Of a stretch of DNA of 64,000 bases, positions 36,066-44,591 are shown piece by piece; within the stretch, counting starts at the first letter, position 1, and each line of letters begins with the position of its first letter. Origin of the DNA: Nitrobacter sp051912485 (GTDB lineage: Bacteria > Pseudomonadota > Alphaproteobacteria > Rhizobiales > Xanthobacteraceae); NCBI RefSeq assembly GCF_051912485.1, contig NZ_CP196822.1, positions 3,534,001 to 3,598,000 of the forward strand, given 5' to 3'. The notes below the pieces were generated by a model. It searched no databases, was not told where the DNA came from, and worked only from the letters and a program-made list of their open reading frames with translations. The translations under genes were made by a program, and so were the position numbers.

Positions 36066-37903
36066 GCAAAACCCTAGTCGGCGAAATCCGGCCCAGCCAG
36101 CTTCTCTGGACCTATGGTCCCGGCGCACTGATCGACCTGCCCAACCTCTCGGTGGTCACCATGGGGATCGACCGTTGGGAAAAGGATCGGTGCCAGCCCA
36201 TACAGGAGGCGCGCCTGCTGGCGAACGTCCGAAGCGTTCTGGGACCTCAAGTAGAATCGTTGCGGATGCCGCCGATCGGCGAGCGCGACGTCGTCGATCC
36301 ATTCTCTCCTGTGGCTCTGATCGGTGTTCCGGTGAAGCCGTTCCCCAGATGGCTGCGCTGCGTGAAATGCGGGCTACTGTCGCCGTTCGATGCCGGCTTG
36401 TTCAAGCTCAAGGAAAACCGGTATCGCCCCGAGTTGACCCGCTTCGTCCATGAGGGTTGTCGGGGCTCGAACAACGATCAGCGAGCCCGTGACGCCGACG
36501 CCGTGCCAGCCCGCTTCCTGATGGCTTGCCGCGCCGGACATCTGGACGATTTCCCCTGGCACTGGTTCGTTCACGGAGGCCCGTCCGATTGCCGCGGGAC
36601 GCTCCGGTTTTTCGAGAGCGGCGCTTCACTTCAAACCGAGAACCTCTGGGTCAAATGCGATGCCTGCGGCGCATCGAAGAACATGGCCCAGGGCTTCGGT
36701 CAGGCTGGCAGGGACAATTTGCCCGCATGTCGCGGGAGGCATCCGCATATCGATCGCTTCGACGAAGATTGTCCCGAAGATCCGCGAGCGATTCTACTCG
36801 GTGCGACCAATGGCTGGTTCCCGGTCACATTGTCGGTTCTCGCCATCCCGCAGACCGGCAGCCCGCTGGCGCAACTCGTCGGGGACGGCTGGACCTTCTT
36901 CGAGGAAGTTTCGTCGGTCGAAGAGGTTGGTTTCGTCGTCAAGACGCTCAAGAAGACGGCGCAGTTGCCCGGCATCGAGCAGTTCGCGAACGACCAGATA
37001 TGGAGTGCCATAAAAGCCCACCGGAACGGGGCGACCGACGTCGGACAAAGTGACCTCAAGGGTCCGGAGTGGAATGTCCTGACCGCCGAGAATCCGCCGA
37101 CCGACTATCCACATTTCATGAGCAAGAAGGTCGGAGTTCCACCAGGTTTCGAAGCAGCCATCATGCGTGTGCTGCTCTTGGAAAGGCTGCGCGAGGTAAA
37201 CGCCTTGCTGGGATTTACACGGGTCGAATCTCCTGACGAAGGATCGGGCGACACCGCAGCACCTCGTGCGCCACTCGGGCGTTCGGCTCCCGATTGGATA
37301 CCGGCAACCCAGGTTCACGGCGAGGGAATTTTCATCCGCTTCGATACCGATGCTCTGAAGTCGTGGGCGAACAAGGAGGCGGTCCAATCGCTGGACGCTC
37401 GTTTGCGCACTGGCCATCGGGGTTGGCGCCTTAAGCGCAATCTGGATCCGAACGAGGGCTATCCCGGCGTGCGCTATGTGATGCTACACACGCTTGCACA
37501 CATGCTGATCAGAGAATTGGCGCTCGAGTGCGGATACAACGCAGCGAGCATTCGCGAGCGGATCTACGCCGAAGTCGACGACGACGAGGATCAAGCCGGT
37601 TTCCTCATCTACACCGCGGCTGCCGACTCCGATGGAACGCTCGGTGGATTGGTCGAATTGGGCAAACCCGAGAATCTCGGGCGGTTACTCCGCCAAGCGC
37701 TGGACAGAGCGCATGTCTGCGCGTCCGATCCTTTGTGTTCCGAGCACGACCCCAGCAAGGATCAGTCGTTGCACGGGGCGGCCTGTCATGCCTGCTCTTT
37801 CGTATCGGAAACCTCATGTGAGCGAGGCAACCGCCATCTGGACCGGGCTTTGGTGATTCCGACGCTGGAGAACCCCGACGCGGCTTTTTTTGGGGACTCC
37901 TGA
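36062..37903 (+). CDS. drmB: DISARM DUF1998 protein DrmB
   Basis: The 613-aa protein starts in the ATGA overlap with drmA. Cys-rich metal-site candidates occur at WLRCVKCGLLSPF (about residue 98) and VKCDACGASK (about 198). The C-terminal DUF1998 region has MLHTLAHMLIRELALECGY (about 474-492), FLIYTAAADSDGTLGGLV (about 516) and the Cys cluster AACHACSFVSETSCERGN (about 572), which end this family. DrmB binds DrmA, and the pair is the common core of DISARM. The stop codon TGA shares its last base with the ATG of drmC, so translation is coupled. Confidence 0.93.
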   Translation: MSKTLVGEIRPSQLLWTYGPGALIDLPNLSVVTMGIDRWEKDRCQPIQEARLLANVRSVLGPQVESLRMPPIGERDVVDPFSPVALIGVPVKPFPRWLRCVKCGLLSPFDAGLFKLKENRYRPELTRFVHEGCRGSNNDQRARDADAVPARFLMACRAGHLDDFPWHWFVHGGPSDCRGTLRFFESGASLQTENLWVKCDACGASKNMAQGFGQAGRDNLPACRGRHPHIDRFDEDCPEDPRAILLGATNGWFPVTLSVLAIPQTGSPLAQLVGDGWTFFEEVSSVEEVGFVVKTLKKTAQLPGIEQFANDQIWSAIKAHRNGATDVGQSDLKGPEWNVLTAENPPTDYPHFMSKKVGVPPGFEAAIMRVLLLERLREVNALLGFTRVESPDEGSGDTAAPRAPLGRSAPDWIPATQVHGEGIFIRFDTDALKSWANKEAVQSLDARLRTGHRGWRLKRNLDPNEGYPGVRYVMLHTLAHMLIRELALECGYNAASIRERIYAEVDDDEDQAGFLIYTAAADSDGTLGGLVELGKPENLGRLLRQALDRAHVCASDPLCSEHDPSKDQSLHGAACHACSFVSETSCERGNRHLDRALVIPTLENPDAAFFGDS

Positions 37904-38664
37904 TGGGACCGCTCTTGAACGCGGTCACCCAACTCGTGGCCTTGTTGTCACCATCGAAGATCGAAGCAATCGCTTTTCGTCTCCGAGGCGCTACGTCGAA
38001 TGATCGAGATAGAAGCCTGCATCAAATAGTCGGAACACCGGCCGCCCGCGCAGCTTTGGATTCACTCACCGCTACCTGGGGACAATCCGGATTACCAGGC
38101 GATGTCGTGGCTGGAATCTTGATGGGCGCGGCTCACGCTCGATTGCAGTCACAACGCGACAGCAGTGTCGAACTCGTTTGGACCGGGCCCACGACGCCAT
38201 ACGTACCCACGCGACGTACCGAACAAGTGCTCCTGGATCTGATTCAGCGCGCTAAGTCGGAACTCTTCATCGTCAGCTTCGTCGCCTACGATGTGCCATC
38301 GGTCATCACCGCGATCAATTCGGCAATCGACCGTGGTGTCGAAACCCGAATTCTCGTCGAGGCGTCGTTGACGCAGGGCGGCAGCTTGCTCGTCGATCCG
38401 GTGGCGACGATGAGGAGTTGTGTTCCCTCGGCTCTTTTATATGCCTGGACGGACCGGCCACATCCATTCACCAATGGTCGCGTTCATGCAAAAGTTGCGG
38501 TGGCTGACGACAGCACTGCATTTGTGACGAGTGCGAACCTCACTGGCCATGCGCTCGAAAAGAATATGGAAGCGGGAGTCTTGGTCACTGGCGGTCATGT
38601 CCCGGCCAGTTTGCAATCGCATCTCCGGGCGCTCATTGAGACCAAGGTCATTCGTCGGGTCTAA
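37903..38664 (+). CDS. drmC: DISARM phospholipase D-fold nuclease-like protein DrmC
   Basis: This 253-aa protein has one HKD motif: H-x-K-x(4)-D in GRVHAKVAVADDSTAF (about residue 194), followed by VTSANLTGHALEKNMEAGVL, the usual PLD end block. An earlier block, ELFIVSFVAYDV (about 123), matches the N-terminal strand of single-HKD PLD proteins, which dimerise to form an active site. In DISARM it is the nuclease candidate, although it has been reported to be dispensable in one studied system. Last gene of the operon; its ATG overlaps the drmB stop by one base. No clear terminator hairpin follows. Confidence 0.9.
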   Translation: MGPLLNAVTQLVALLSPSKIEAIAFRLRGATSNDRDRSLHQIVGTPAARAALDSLTATWGQSGLPGDVVAGILMGAAHARLQSQRDSSVELVWTGPTTPYVPTRRTEQVLLDLIQRAKSELFIVSFVAYDVPSVITAINSAIDRGVETRILVEASLTQGGSLLVDPVATMRSCVPSALLYAWTDRPHPFTNGRVHAKVAVADDSTAFVTSANLTGHALEKNMEAGVLVTGGHVPASLQSHLRALIETKVIRRV

Positions 38665-39439
38665 TTGGATAATTTGGAACAGCATTCAATGCTGTGCAGC
38701 CCTGCTACATAAGGTTTTCGCCTCTCGTCAGGCGTTTACAGGGAGGATCAACCTTCGCCACTGCGGGGTGGATGCATCTTCGCCCGCAGATTTGTGAATC
38801 GGCACAGGGGTCAGATCACTGCAGGTGCCCGGAGTAACGCCATAAAGACAATCGAAAAAAGCCGATCGGAGTGGGGTCACGATCAGCGCCTGATCGACCA
38901 TCGGTGACGGATCGGTCGGCTCTATTCCAACTTTCGCACGATAACTTGTCCGCCTGGCGGAAGAGCGCTTCGCCCTTTGCCCTGACTTCGTCGGCCTGCC
39001 GGGCGAGTACTGTCGTCATGGCGCGCGCTTTCCCGAGCGCGCGCCAAATGCATAATTGCATATCTCCGCCACGAGCTTTTTTCTGCCATCCAATCCTACA
39101 ACCCACCTGAAAATAAGACGCCCAGAACGAACCCGCCTCGGTGTAGGCGCTGTAGAGGGTTCGAACCCCAGAGCGGGCGGATTTTTTCCGCGACGCAGCT
39201 CCATCGACTACCTGCGGAGGGCTGATGAATTTGGAAGTAGACACGAAATTGACGCCGAAACTCGCTGCTTCGGCGGCCGAATTGGTGGGATTTTTGGAGG
39301 ACGGTTTTTGAGGTATCGCGTTTGCGAATTGGGATGGGGTGCCAGGGCAGGATCGCCCTGCTGAGAGATATTTGGAAAGGATGTCGTACTGGCTTCAAAG
39401 CCGCTGAACAAACTCACCCAGTGAAGTCCGCTCAATCAG
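38665..39439. other. no recognisable gene
   Basis: Frames on both strands (for example a minus-strand frame with MTTVLARQADEVRAKGEALF) are short and disjointed. A GGGTTCGAACCC palindrome near 39158 recalls a tRNA T-loop but no tRNA fold can be drawn around it. It looks like decayed DNA between the DISARM operon and the next small gene. Confidence 0.5.
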
Positions 39440-39889
39440 TCATTGGTCTGGGCCTGTTTCGTTGCTCTCCAATTGTGTCTTCACCTCAGAAAAGAACTCT
39501 ATTGCTCCCTCGATGAAGCCGCGAACTGCATCCTCCGTGGGGCCTCTGCCGCCCTCGGCTGCGGGCTTCATCTTCCATCCGACGAACCGGTAGATCGCAC
39601 GGCGCCACAATAGTAGCGGTCCGATACCGCCGAAGCATCCAAATAGAGAGTTCGCTGGATCATCCAGACAAGAAATCAGAACTTCAAGCGATTTGCCCTT
39701 GAGAGGAGCCATACTGGCCAATCGTTCAAGCTCAGCATAACTGGCTCTGTTCATGGCCCAGAACCGACCATTTTGCCGGCAGCCCTCTGAGCTTTCCCTA
39801 TCAGCTCGTAGTCTTTCTACCGCAACTGCGCTGCGCCTTTCATCATCGTAAATTCTCGTCACTAGACTGCTCCAGCCGGGGACCTCCAA
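39440..39889 (-). CDS. hypothetical protein, 149 aa
   Basis: The frame begins with TTG at 39889 (an ATG start at MNRASYAELERLA would shorten it by 45 residues) and ends at 39440. The sequence is mixed helical with LERLASMAPLKGKSLEVLIS and a Gly/hydrophobic stretch NSLFGCFGGIGPLLLWRRAI that is too short and interrupted to call a membrane helix with certainty. It ends EFFSEVKTQLESNETGPDQ. No family is recognised and no partner gene is adjacent. Its amino-acid composition looks like a real protein, but it could be part of a decaying region. Confidence 0.45.
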   Translation of the reverse strand: MEVPGWSSLVTRIYDDERRSAVAVERLRADRESSEGCRQNGRFWAMNRASYAELERLASMAPLKGKSLEVLISCLDDPANSLFGCFGGIGPLLLWRRAIYRFVGWKMKPAAEGGRGPTEDAVRGFIEGAIEFFSEVKTQLESNETGPDQ

Positions 39890-40051
39890 GCGTTTCTCAA
39901 AGCATCATAGCTATTGGGGCTTAAGAGCCGGTCAATTGGATTTGGTACAGTCAGGTGGTACATCGGGATGAGCTGCTCGGCTAAGCCTCTGATATCGCTA
40001 AGGGCAGGAATTCGGGAAACTTCTCCCACTCTCTCCGCCATCTTTCAGGAC

Positions 40052-40270
40052 AACGGACCGTCACACTGAAGGTCAAGTTCGCGGACTTCGAGATTATCTC
40101 GCGCAGCCAGTCGTTTTCGAATCCCGTCAGCAGCCGACCTGAACTCGAGCTTGTCGCGACTGGACTGCTTCAGAAAATTAATACCTCTGCCGAAGGCCGT
40201 CCGTTTGTTGGGTGTGTCGCTTTCGGCTTTACAGAAGGAAGAGATCGAAATCTCGCAGATATCCCTGCCA
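40052..40270 (+). pseudogene. dinB: dinB (DNA polymerase IV) C-terminal fragment
   Basis: The plus frame reads GQRTVTLKVKFADFEIISRS, then NPVSSRPELELVATGLLQKI and GRPFVGCVAFGF. This is the little-finger (DNA-binding) domain block of DinB/Y-family polymerases, whose usual form is GRTVTLKVKFADF followed by ITRS. No palm or fingers domain precedes it, so only a C-terminal scrap of about 70 codons remains. It ends near the left edge of IS66 copy 2 and has no function as it stands. Confidence 0.7.
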
Positions 40271-40344
40271 CTGTGAGCCCGTGCGCCGGCCGCGCCGTAA
40301 GGAACCGCATCTCGCGGCTCTGTTGATATGTTCAGCTAATGGAG

Positions 40345-40352
40345 AGCTATCG
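40345..40352. repeat. left target-site duplication of IS66 copy 2
   Basis: AGCTATCG, repeated identically at 42330-42337 on the other side of the element. Confidence 0.9.
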
Positions 40353-40360
40353 GTAAGCGC

Positions 40361-41408
40361 TCAACCGCTGCCCCATTGATGTGGGCTTGACGTTTTGCGG
40401 AATCTCCAGGGCATGAGGTCTTCGATTTTGCTTTGAGGATGGCCGGCGATGATTGCCTCGAGTGTTTCGGCGATGTAGGCGACGGGGTTGACGTCGTTGA
40501 GCTTGCAGGTGGCTACGATCGACGCCAGCAAAGCCCAATTCTCGGCTCCAACTTCATGACCAGCAAATAGCGCATTTTTTCTGGTCAGGCACACCGGCCG
40601 GATGGCGTTTTCGACCGGATTGGTGTCGAGCTCGAGACGTCCGTCTTCGAGGAAGCGGGTCAGCCCCGGCCAATGATTGAGCGCGTAGCGGATGTCCTGG
40701 GCGAGTGTCGAGCTGCTGGAGATCATCGACAGCTGTTTCTCGAACCACGGCTTCAAAGCAGCAACGACAGGCCGCGAATGCTCCTTGCGCGCGGCCAGTC
40801 GGATGATCGCCGAACTTGGAGACGATCACTTGCGCAATGGCCGCTTCGGTCGGCAGTCCGCCAGGCACGACATGCTCCGGCGCGTGCGCCTGAACGACCG
40901 CGCCCGAGCAGCGGCGGCAAGCATATTTTGGACGACGCGTGACCAGCACGCGCCATTGCGCCGGGATCACGTCGAGACGCTCGCTGACGTCTTCGCCGAT
41001 CTTCGTCATCGCGCCGCAGCCGCAGGGACACAGCGTGCTCGCAGGCTCGATGATCCGCTCCACCCGCGGCAAATGCGCAGGCAGGCAGCCCCGATTGCGA
41101 TGACGGGCTTGATCTGATGCGCCGCGCGATCGGCCCTGGATAATCGCCGCCGCGTTCTCCTGCGCCGCGTCCAGGACGCCTTGCGCGATCTCGACGTCTT
41201 CGAGCGGCAAATGATATTGATCAGGCCGCAGCTTCTCGGACTTCGCGCCGAACTTCTCGCGGCGAAGTTCTCCGAGGATAACCTCCAGCCGGCGCCGCGC
41301 CTCTTCCGACGTTGCCAGCGCCGCCTGATGCTCGCCCAACGTCGCTTGCGTTTGCGCCAAAAGCGCCTTCAGGCGTTCGTTCTCGTCGCGCAGCGCCGCG
41401 GTGTTCAT
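40361..41408 (-). pseudogene. tnpC: IS66 transposase TnpC with internal deletion
   Basis: The intact N-terminus starts with ATG at 41408 (MNTAALRDENERLKALLAQ), a coiled-coil leader that copy 1 lacks. It continues to QVIVSKFGDH; the sequence then jumps to the C-terminal part. Relative to copy 1 at 17066-17619, 554 bp are missing. The junction has the trinucleotide ATG in both parents, and because 554 is not a multiple of three the frame shifts. The first catalytic Asp block (LFMDET) and second (CDAYEG) are lost; the C-terminal ELDTNPVENAIRP block remains in another frame. Inactive. Confidence 0.9.
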
Positions 41409-41477
41409 GCGCTATTTCCAGCACATCGCCGCCGTTCTCGCCATGCGCAAAGAGCGTCCCGAGTCACTCTGCCGCAG

Positions 41478-41831
41478 TTATCCCGCCGCTTGCGGACGCC
41501 GTGCTTCCTCCGGACGGACCAGCCTCCAGTCCAAACCTTCGAACAAGGCCGCAAACATCGCCGGCGATACCCGCATCACGCCATCCGCAATCGTCGGCCA
41601 CACGAACTTGCAGCCTTCGAGCCGCTTGTGCACCAACACCAGGCCCGTGCGATCCCAGACCAAAATCTTGATCCGATCCGCTCGCCTCGATCGGAACACG
41701 AACGCCGCGCCGCAGAACGGGTCGAGACCAAGCATCTCCTGCACCTTCGCCGCAAGCCCATCGTGACCACAGCGGAAGTCGACAGGCCGCGTCGCGATGT
41801 AAATCTTCAACTCCGCGCCAGCAGCGATCAT
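41478..41831 (-). CDS. tnpB: IS66 accessory protein TnpB (Orf2)
   Basis: This 117-aa protein has the typical IS66 Orf2 blocks: IYIATRPVDFRCGHDGLAAK, LDPFCGAAFVFRSRRADRIK and LVWDRTGLVLVHKRLEGCKF. Its role in IS66 transposition is required but mechanistically unclear. It starts with ATG at 41831, overlapping the tnpA stop by 4 bp. It is complete, unlike the neighbouring tnpC. Confidence 0.9.
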   Translation of the reverse strand: MIAAGAELKIYIATRPVDFRCGHDGLAAKVQEMLGLDPFCGAAFVFRSRRADRIKILVWDRTGLVLVHKRLEGCKFVWPTIADGVMRVSPAMFAALFEGLDWRLVRPEEARRPQAAG

Positions 41832-42250
41832 CGTGACGTCCGCACCGCGCGGATCACCTGTGATAGTTGCTTCTCGCCGATCGCCGCGTCCGTCCGCACG
41901 ACGATGTCACCGATCGCAATCTCAATCTTGACCATCGGAACGTGACGCTCGTCTAACGGCTCTTCCACAACCAGCGGTGCGAAGCTTGTCGTCGGAGAGT
42001 CGCACGACGGCAAGCCGCCTCTCTGTCGAAAGCGTCGGCGCCAGTCGTAAATCTGCCAGCGCGTCGCACCATGCTTGCGCGCCACCTCCGCTACCTGAGC
42101 GCCAGGCAATAAACTCTCGGCAACGATCCGAGCACGCTCAGATTCCGAACGTACGCGCCGCCCCGTCGGTCCCTCAAGCACTTCAAGCCGGCTGACTATT
42201 CCAGTCGATGAGCCGTCCAAATGGACGTCCTTTTTGCCGTCCAACACCAT
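41828..42250 (-). CDS. tnpA: IS66 accessory protein TnpA (Orf1), helix-turn-helix
   Basis: This 140-aa protein has an IS66 Orf1 helix-turn-helix: RRVRSESERARIVAESLLPG, then VAEVARKHGATRWQIYDWRR (residues about 52-71), which is the DNA-binding part. The C-terminal block MVKIEIAIGDIVVRTDAAIG is also typical of this family. First gene of the element, starting about 80 bp inside the right terminal repeat; its stop overlaps the tnpB start. Complete. Confidence 0.9.
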   Translation of the reverse strand: MVLDGKKDVHLDGSSTGIVSRLEVLEGPTGRRVRSESERARIVAESLLPGAQVAEVARKHGATRWQIYDWRRRFRQRGGLPSCDSPTTSFAPLVVEEPLDERHVPMVKIEIAIGDIVVRTDAAIGEKQLSQVIRAVRTSR

Positions 42251-42329
42251 CCAAAACCTCCGTCACAACCGGAGGATTCTTCGCATGTTCGATGCTAACC
42301 CGATACAAGGGGATCAACTGAGCGCTTAC

Positions 42330-42337
42330 AGCTATCG
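42330..42337. repeat. right target-site duplication of IS66 copy 2
   Basis: AGCTATCG, identical to 40345-40352. Confidence 0.9.
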
Positions 42338-42572
42338 TGGCTTCGAGCGCTGGAATGCTGATACCTCGGCAGCCCGGCCGCGGACTGGAGTTCCTGCTGG
42401 TTCATCCGGGCAGACCTACCTCCCAAGCCCATAAGGGTTAAACGGAAGGACGCTGACACAAGACGTCAAAAGGGCTCGCACTTGGATGCGATTTGACAGC
42501 CAGCAGGACGACCGCGGGATCCCAATGATTTCCGATGGTCCGCTTATCTATGCCGGTGATCGCCCGACCGTC

Positions 42573-42930
42573 TCAATCGTCTGTCAACGGCGGAGTAAAA
42601 TCTATGCCTCGAGATATCGAGTAATCGTATGCGCCGGCCTTTCCAAAGTTGGCCTCGAGAAATGCCAACTCCTGGTTTCGCAGATCGAGACCTGTGAAAA
42701 TTCCAGGTGCTTGCCTTTTCGCGTTGGTCGCCGGTCCGATGCCATGGAATTTGCTTCGACAAAGCCAGGTCCCATCTCCGGTGTGATCACGTATTGGCCG
42801 TTTGGATTCCGGTAGACGCCAGCTTCGCGCTGTTCGACCGAGGCGTAGAACGCGCTAGATCCGCGCGGAAAACCTGTCGTACGCAGTAATTCTTCGCAGC
42901 GGAAGCTCGATGTCGCGCTGATAAACATTG
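42573..42930 (-). pseudogene. decayed gene of unknown family, frameshifted
   Basis: Minus-strand frames look protein-like in series. One gives SSAFYASVEQREAGVYRNPN and QYVITPEMGPGFVEANSMAS. A second, shifted frame gives GIFTGLDLRNQELAFLEANF, GKAGAYDYSISRGIDFTPPL and a stop at 42573. Together they suggest the C-terminal part of one protein with a frameshift near 42730. I do not recognise it. It may be the far end of the gene split by IS21 at 42978. Confidence 0.4.
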
Positions 42931-42977
42931 CTTTGCTGGAACGCGGGTTCTTGCTCTTTTGCAACGTCCTCGACGTC
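42855..42977 (-). pseudogene. distal part of the gene split by IS21
   Basis: Directly left of IS21 the minus frame reads DVEDVAKEQEPAFQQSNVYQ, RDIELPLRRITAYDRF and stops at 42855. Removing IS21 with one copy of the GTC repeat joins it in frame to the N-terminal part at 45457-46116 (ending LPLVVARD). The rebuilt protein would have about 259 aa. Confidence 0.55.
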
Positions 42978-43091
42978 TGTTATTCGGCCTGCAATATTGA
43001 CCCCCTGAGCCGGGGGATCGGCGTCCAAAATTGACCCCCGATAGGTTGGTCTGTTGCGCTGCCTGCTTTGGAACGAAGCAGGTGGTTGGGG

Positions 43092-44591
43092 ATGCTGATC
43101 GTGGAGACGATTGCGCGGATACGCCGCGAGCACTTCATCAAGGGCAAGACGATCAAGGAGATCGCACGCGACCTGAAGGTGTCGCGGAACACGGTCCGCA
43201 AGGTGTTGCGGTCTGGGGAGACCTCATTCGAGTACGAACGTGCGGTGCAGCCGCGGCCGAAGCTGGGGCGATGGGCCGCTGATCTCGACGGATTGCTGGC
43301 GTCGAACGCGGCGAAGTCCGCTCGCGAACAGCTGACGCTGATCCGGGTCTTCGAAGAGCTTCGCGGGCGCGGCTATGACGGCGGCTACGATGCTGTGCGA
43401 CGTTACGCCAGACGGTGGAGCCAGGAGCGCGGACAATCGACGGCGGCGGCCTATGTCCCGCTGAGCTTTGCACCGGGAGAAGCCTACCAGTTCGACTGGA
43501 GCCATGAGGTTGTCCTGCTGCATGGCGTGACGGTGATCGTGAAGGTCGCTCATGTCCGGCTCTGTCACAGCCGGATGCTGTTCGCTCGCGCCTATCCACG
43601 CGAGACGCAGGAGATGGTGTTCGACGCCCACGACCGGGCCTTCGCTCTGTTCAAGGGCACCTGCGGCCGCGGCATCTACGACAATATGAAGACCGCGGTG
43701 GAGACGATCTTCGTCGGCAAAGGGCGTCTCTACAATCGCCGCTTCATGCAGATGTGCAGCCATTACCTGGTCGATCCGGTCGCCTGCACGCCGGCCTCGG
43801 GCTGGGAGAAGGGCCAGGTTGAGAACCAGGTTGGGCTGGTCCGGGAGCGCTTCTTCACGCCGCGGCTGCGGTTCAAAACCCTCGACGAGTTGAACGCCTG
43901 GCTGCTGGATAAGTGCATCGCCTACGCCAAGGTGCACCGTCATCCGGAACTGACCGAACAGACGATCTGGGAAGTGTTCGAAGCCGAGCGGCCGAAGCTC
44001 GTTCCCTATGCCGGCCGGTTCGATGGATTCCATGCCGTGCCGGCATCCGTCTCGAAGACCTGCCTGGTGCGCTTCGACAACAACAAATACTCGGTTACGG
44101 CCAACGCCGTCGGGCGGCCCGTCGAAGTGCAAGCTTATGCCGACCGCATCGTGATCCGCCAGGACGGACGCATCGTCGCCGAGCATCCGCGTTCCTTCGG
44201 CCGCGGCGAGACGACCTACGATCCCTGGCATTATGTGCCGGTGCTGGCTCGCAAACCCGGCGCGTTGCGCAACGGCGCCCCGTTCAAGGACTGGGTGCTG
44301 CCGGCCGCGATCGAGCGTGTGCGGCGCAAGCTCGCCGGTGCCGACGATGGCAATCGGCAGATGGTCGACATCCTCAACGCGGTGCTGACCGACGGACTGC
44401 CGGCAGTCGAGGCCGCCTGTGCCGAGGCGATCGCCCACAGTGTCCATTCCGCCGATGTCGTTCTCAACATCCTCGCCCGCCAGCGTGAGCCGGCGCCACC
44501 AGCCAACATCCTCACCCCGGCGGCGCTGACCTTGCGCCATGCGCCGATCGCTGACTGTGCCCGTTACGACAACCTCAGGAGACCGGTCTGA
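43092..44591 (+). CDS. istA: IS21 transposase IstA
   Basis: About 499 aa from ATG 43092 (MLIVETIARIRREHFIKGK); a TTG 8 codons upstream is possible. An N-terminal helix-turn-helix, KTIKEIARDLKVSRNTVRKV, is followed by the DDE integrase core. FAPGEAYQFDWSHEVV carries the first Asp, GIYDNMKTAVETI carries the second, and ASGWEKGQVENQVGLVRERF carries the Glu. The C-terminal part shows FDNNKYSVTANAVGRPVEVQ. It cuts and joins DNA ends with the ATPase IstB. Its stop shares a base with the istB start. Confidence 0.92.
   Translation: MLIVETIARIRREHFIKGKTIKEIARDLKVSRNTVRKVLRSGETSFEYERAVQPRPKLGRWAADLDGLLASNAAKSAREQLTLIRVFEELRGRGYDGGYDAVRRYARRWSQERGQSTAAAYVPLSFAPGEAYQFDWSHEVVLLHGVTVIVKVAHVRLCHSRMLFARAYPRETQEMVFDAHDRAFALFKGTCGRGIYDNMKTAVETIFVGKGRLYNRRFMQMCSHYLVDPVACTPASGWEKGQVENQVGLVRERFFTPRLRFKTLDELNAWLLDKCIAYAKVHRHPELTEQTIWEVFEAERPKLVPYAGRFDGFHAVPASVSKTCLVRFDNNKYSVTANAVGRPVEVQAYADRIVIRQDGRIVAEHPRSFGRGETTYDPWHYVPVLARKPGALRNGAPFKDWVLPAAIERVRRKLAGADDGNRQMVDILNAVLTDGLPAVEAACAEAIAHSVHSADVVLNILARQREPAPPANILTPAALTLRHAPIADCARYDNLRRPV

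Larger units (their letters stand above)
40353..42329 (-). mobile_element. IS66-family element, copy 2 (1977 bp, 8-bp target duplication)
   Basis: Terminal inverted repeats GTAAGCGCTCA (left, from 40353) and TGAGCGCTTAC (right, ending 42329) bound tnpA, tnpB and tnpC on the minus strand. The octamer AGCTATCG occurs at 40345-40352 and again at 42330-42337, a perfect 8-bp target-site duplication, the size expected for IS66. tnpC carries a 554-bp internal deletion, so the copy is not autonomous. Confidence 0.93.

Noticed and set aside
39145..39180. GGGTTCGAACCCC stretch resembling a tRNA T arm
   Set aside because: No matching acceptor, D or anticodon arm can be drawn, and it does not match the tRNA-Gly attachment sequence at 50540.
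16613..42329. Composite IS66 transposon carrying DISARM
   Set aside because: Copy 2 has its own perfect 8-bp target duplication and copy 1 is truncated at the inner end, so the two did not move together.
43224..44540. 438-codon minus-strand open frame
   Set aside because: Antisense of istA, whose motifs are unambiguous; likewise 44564-45325 opposite istB.
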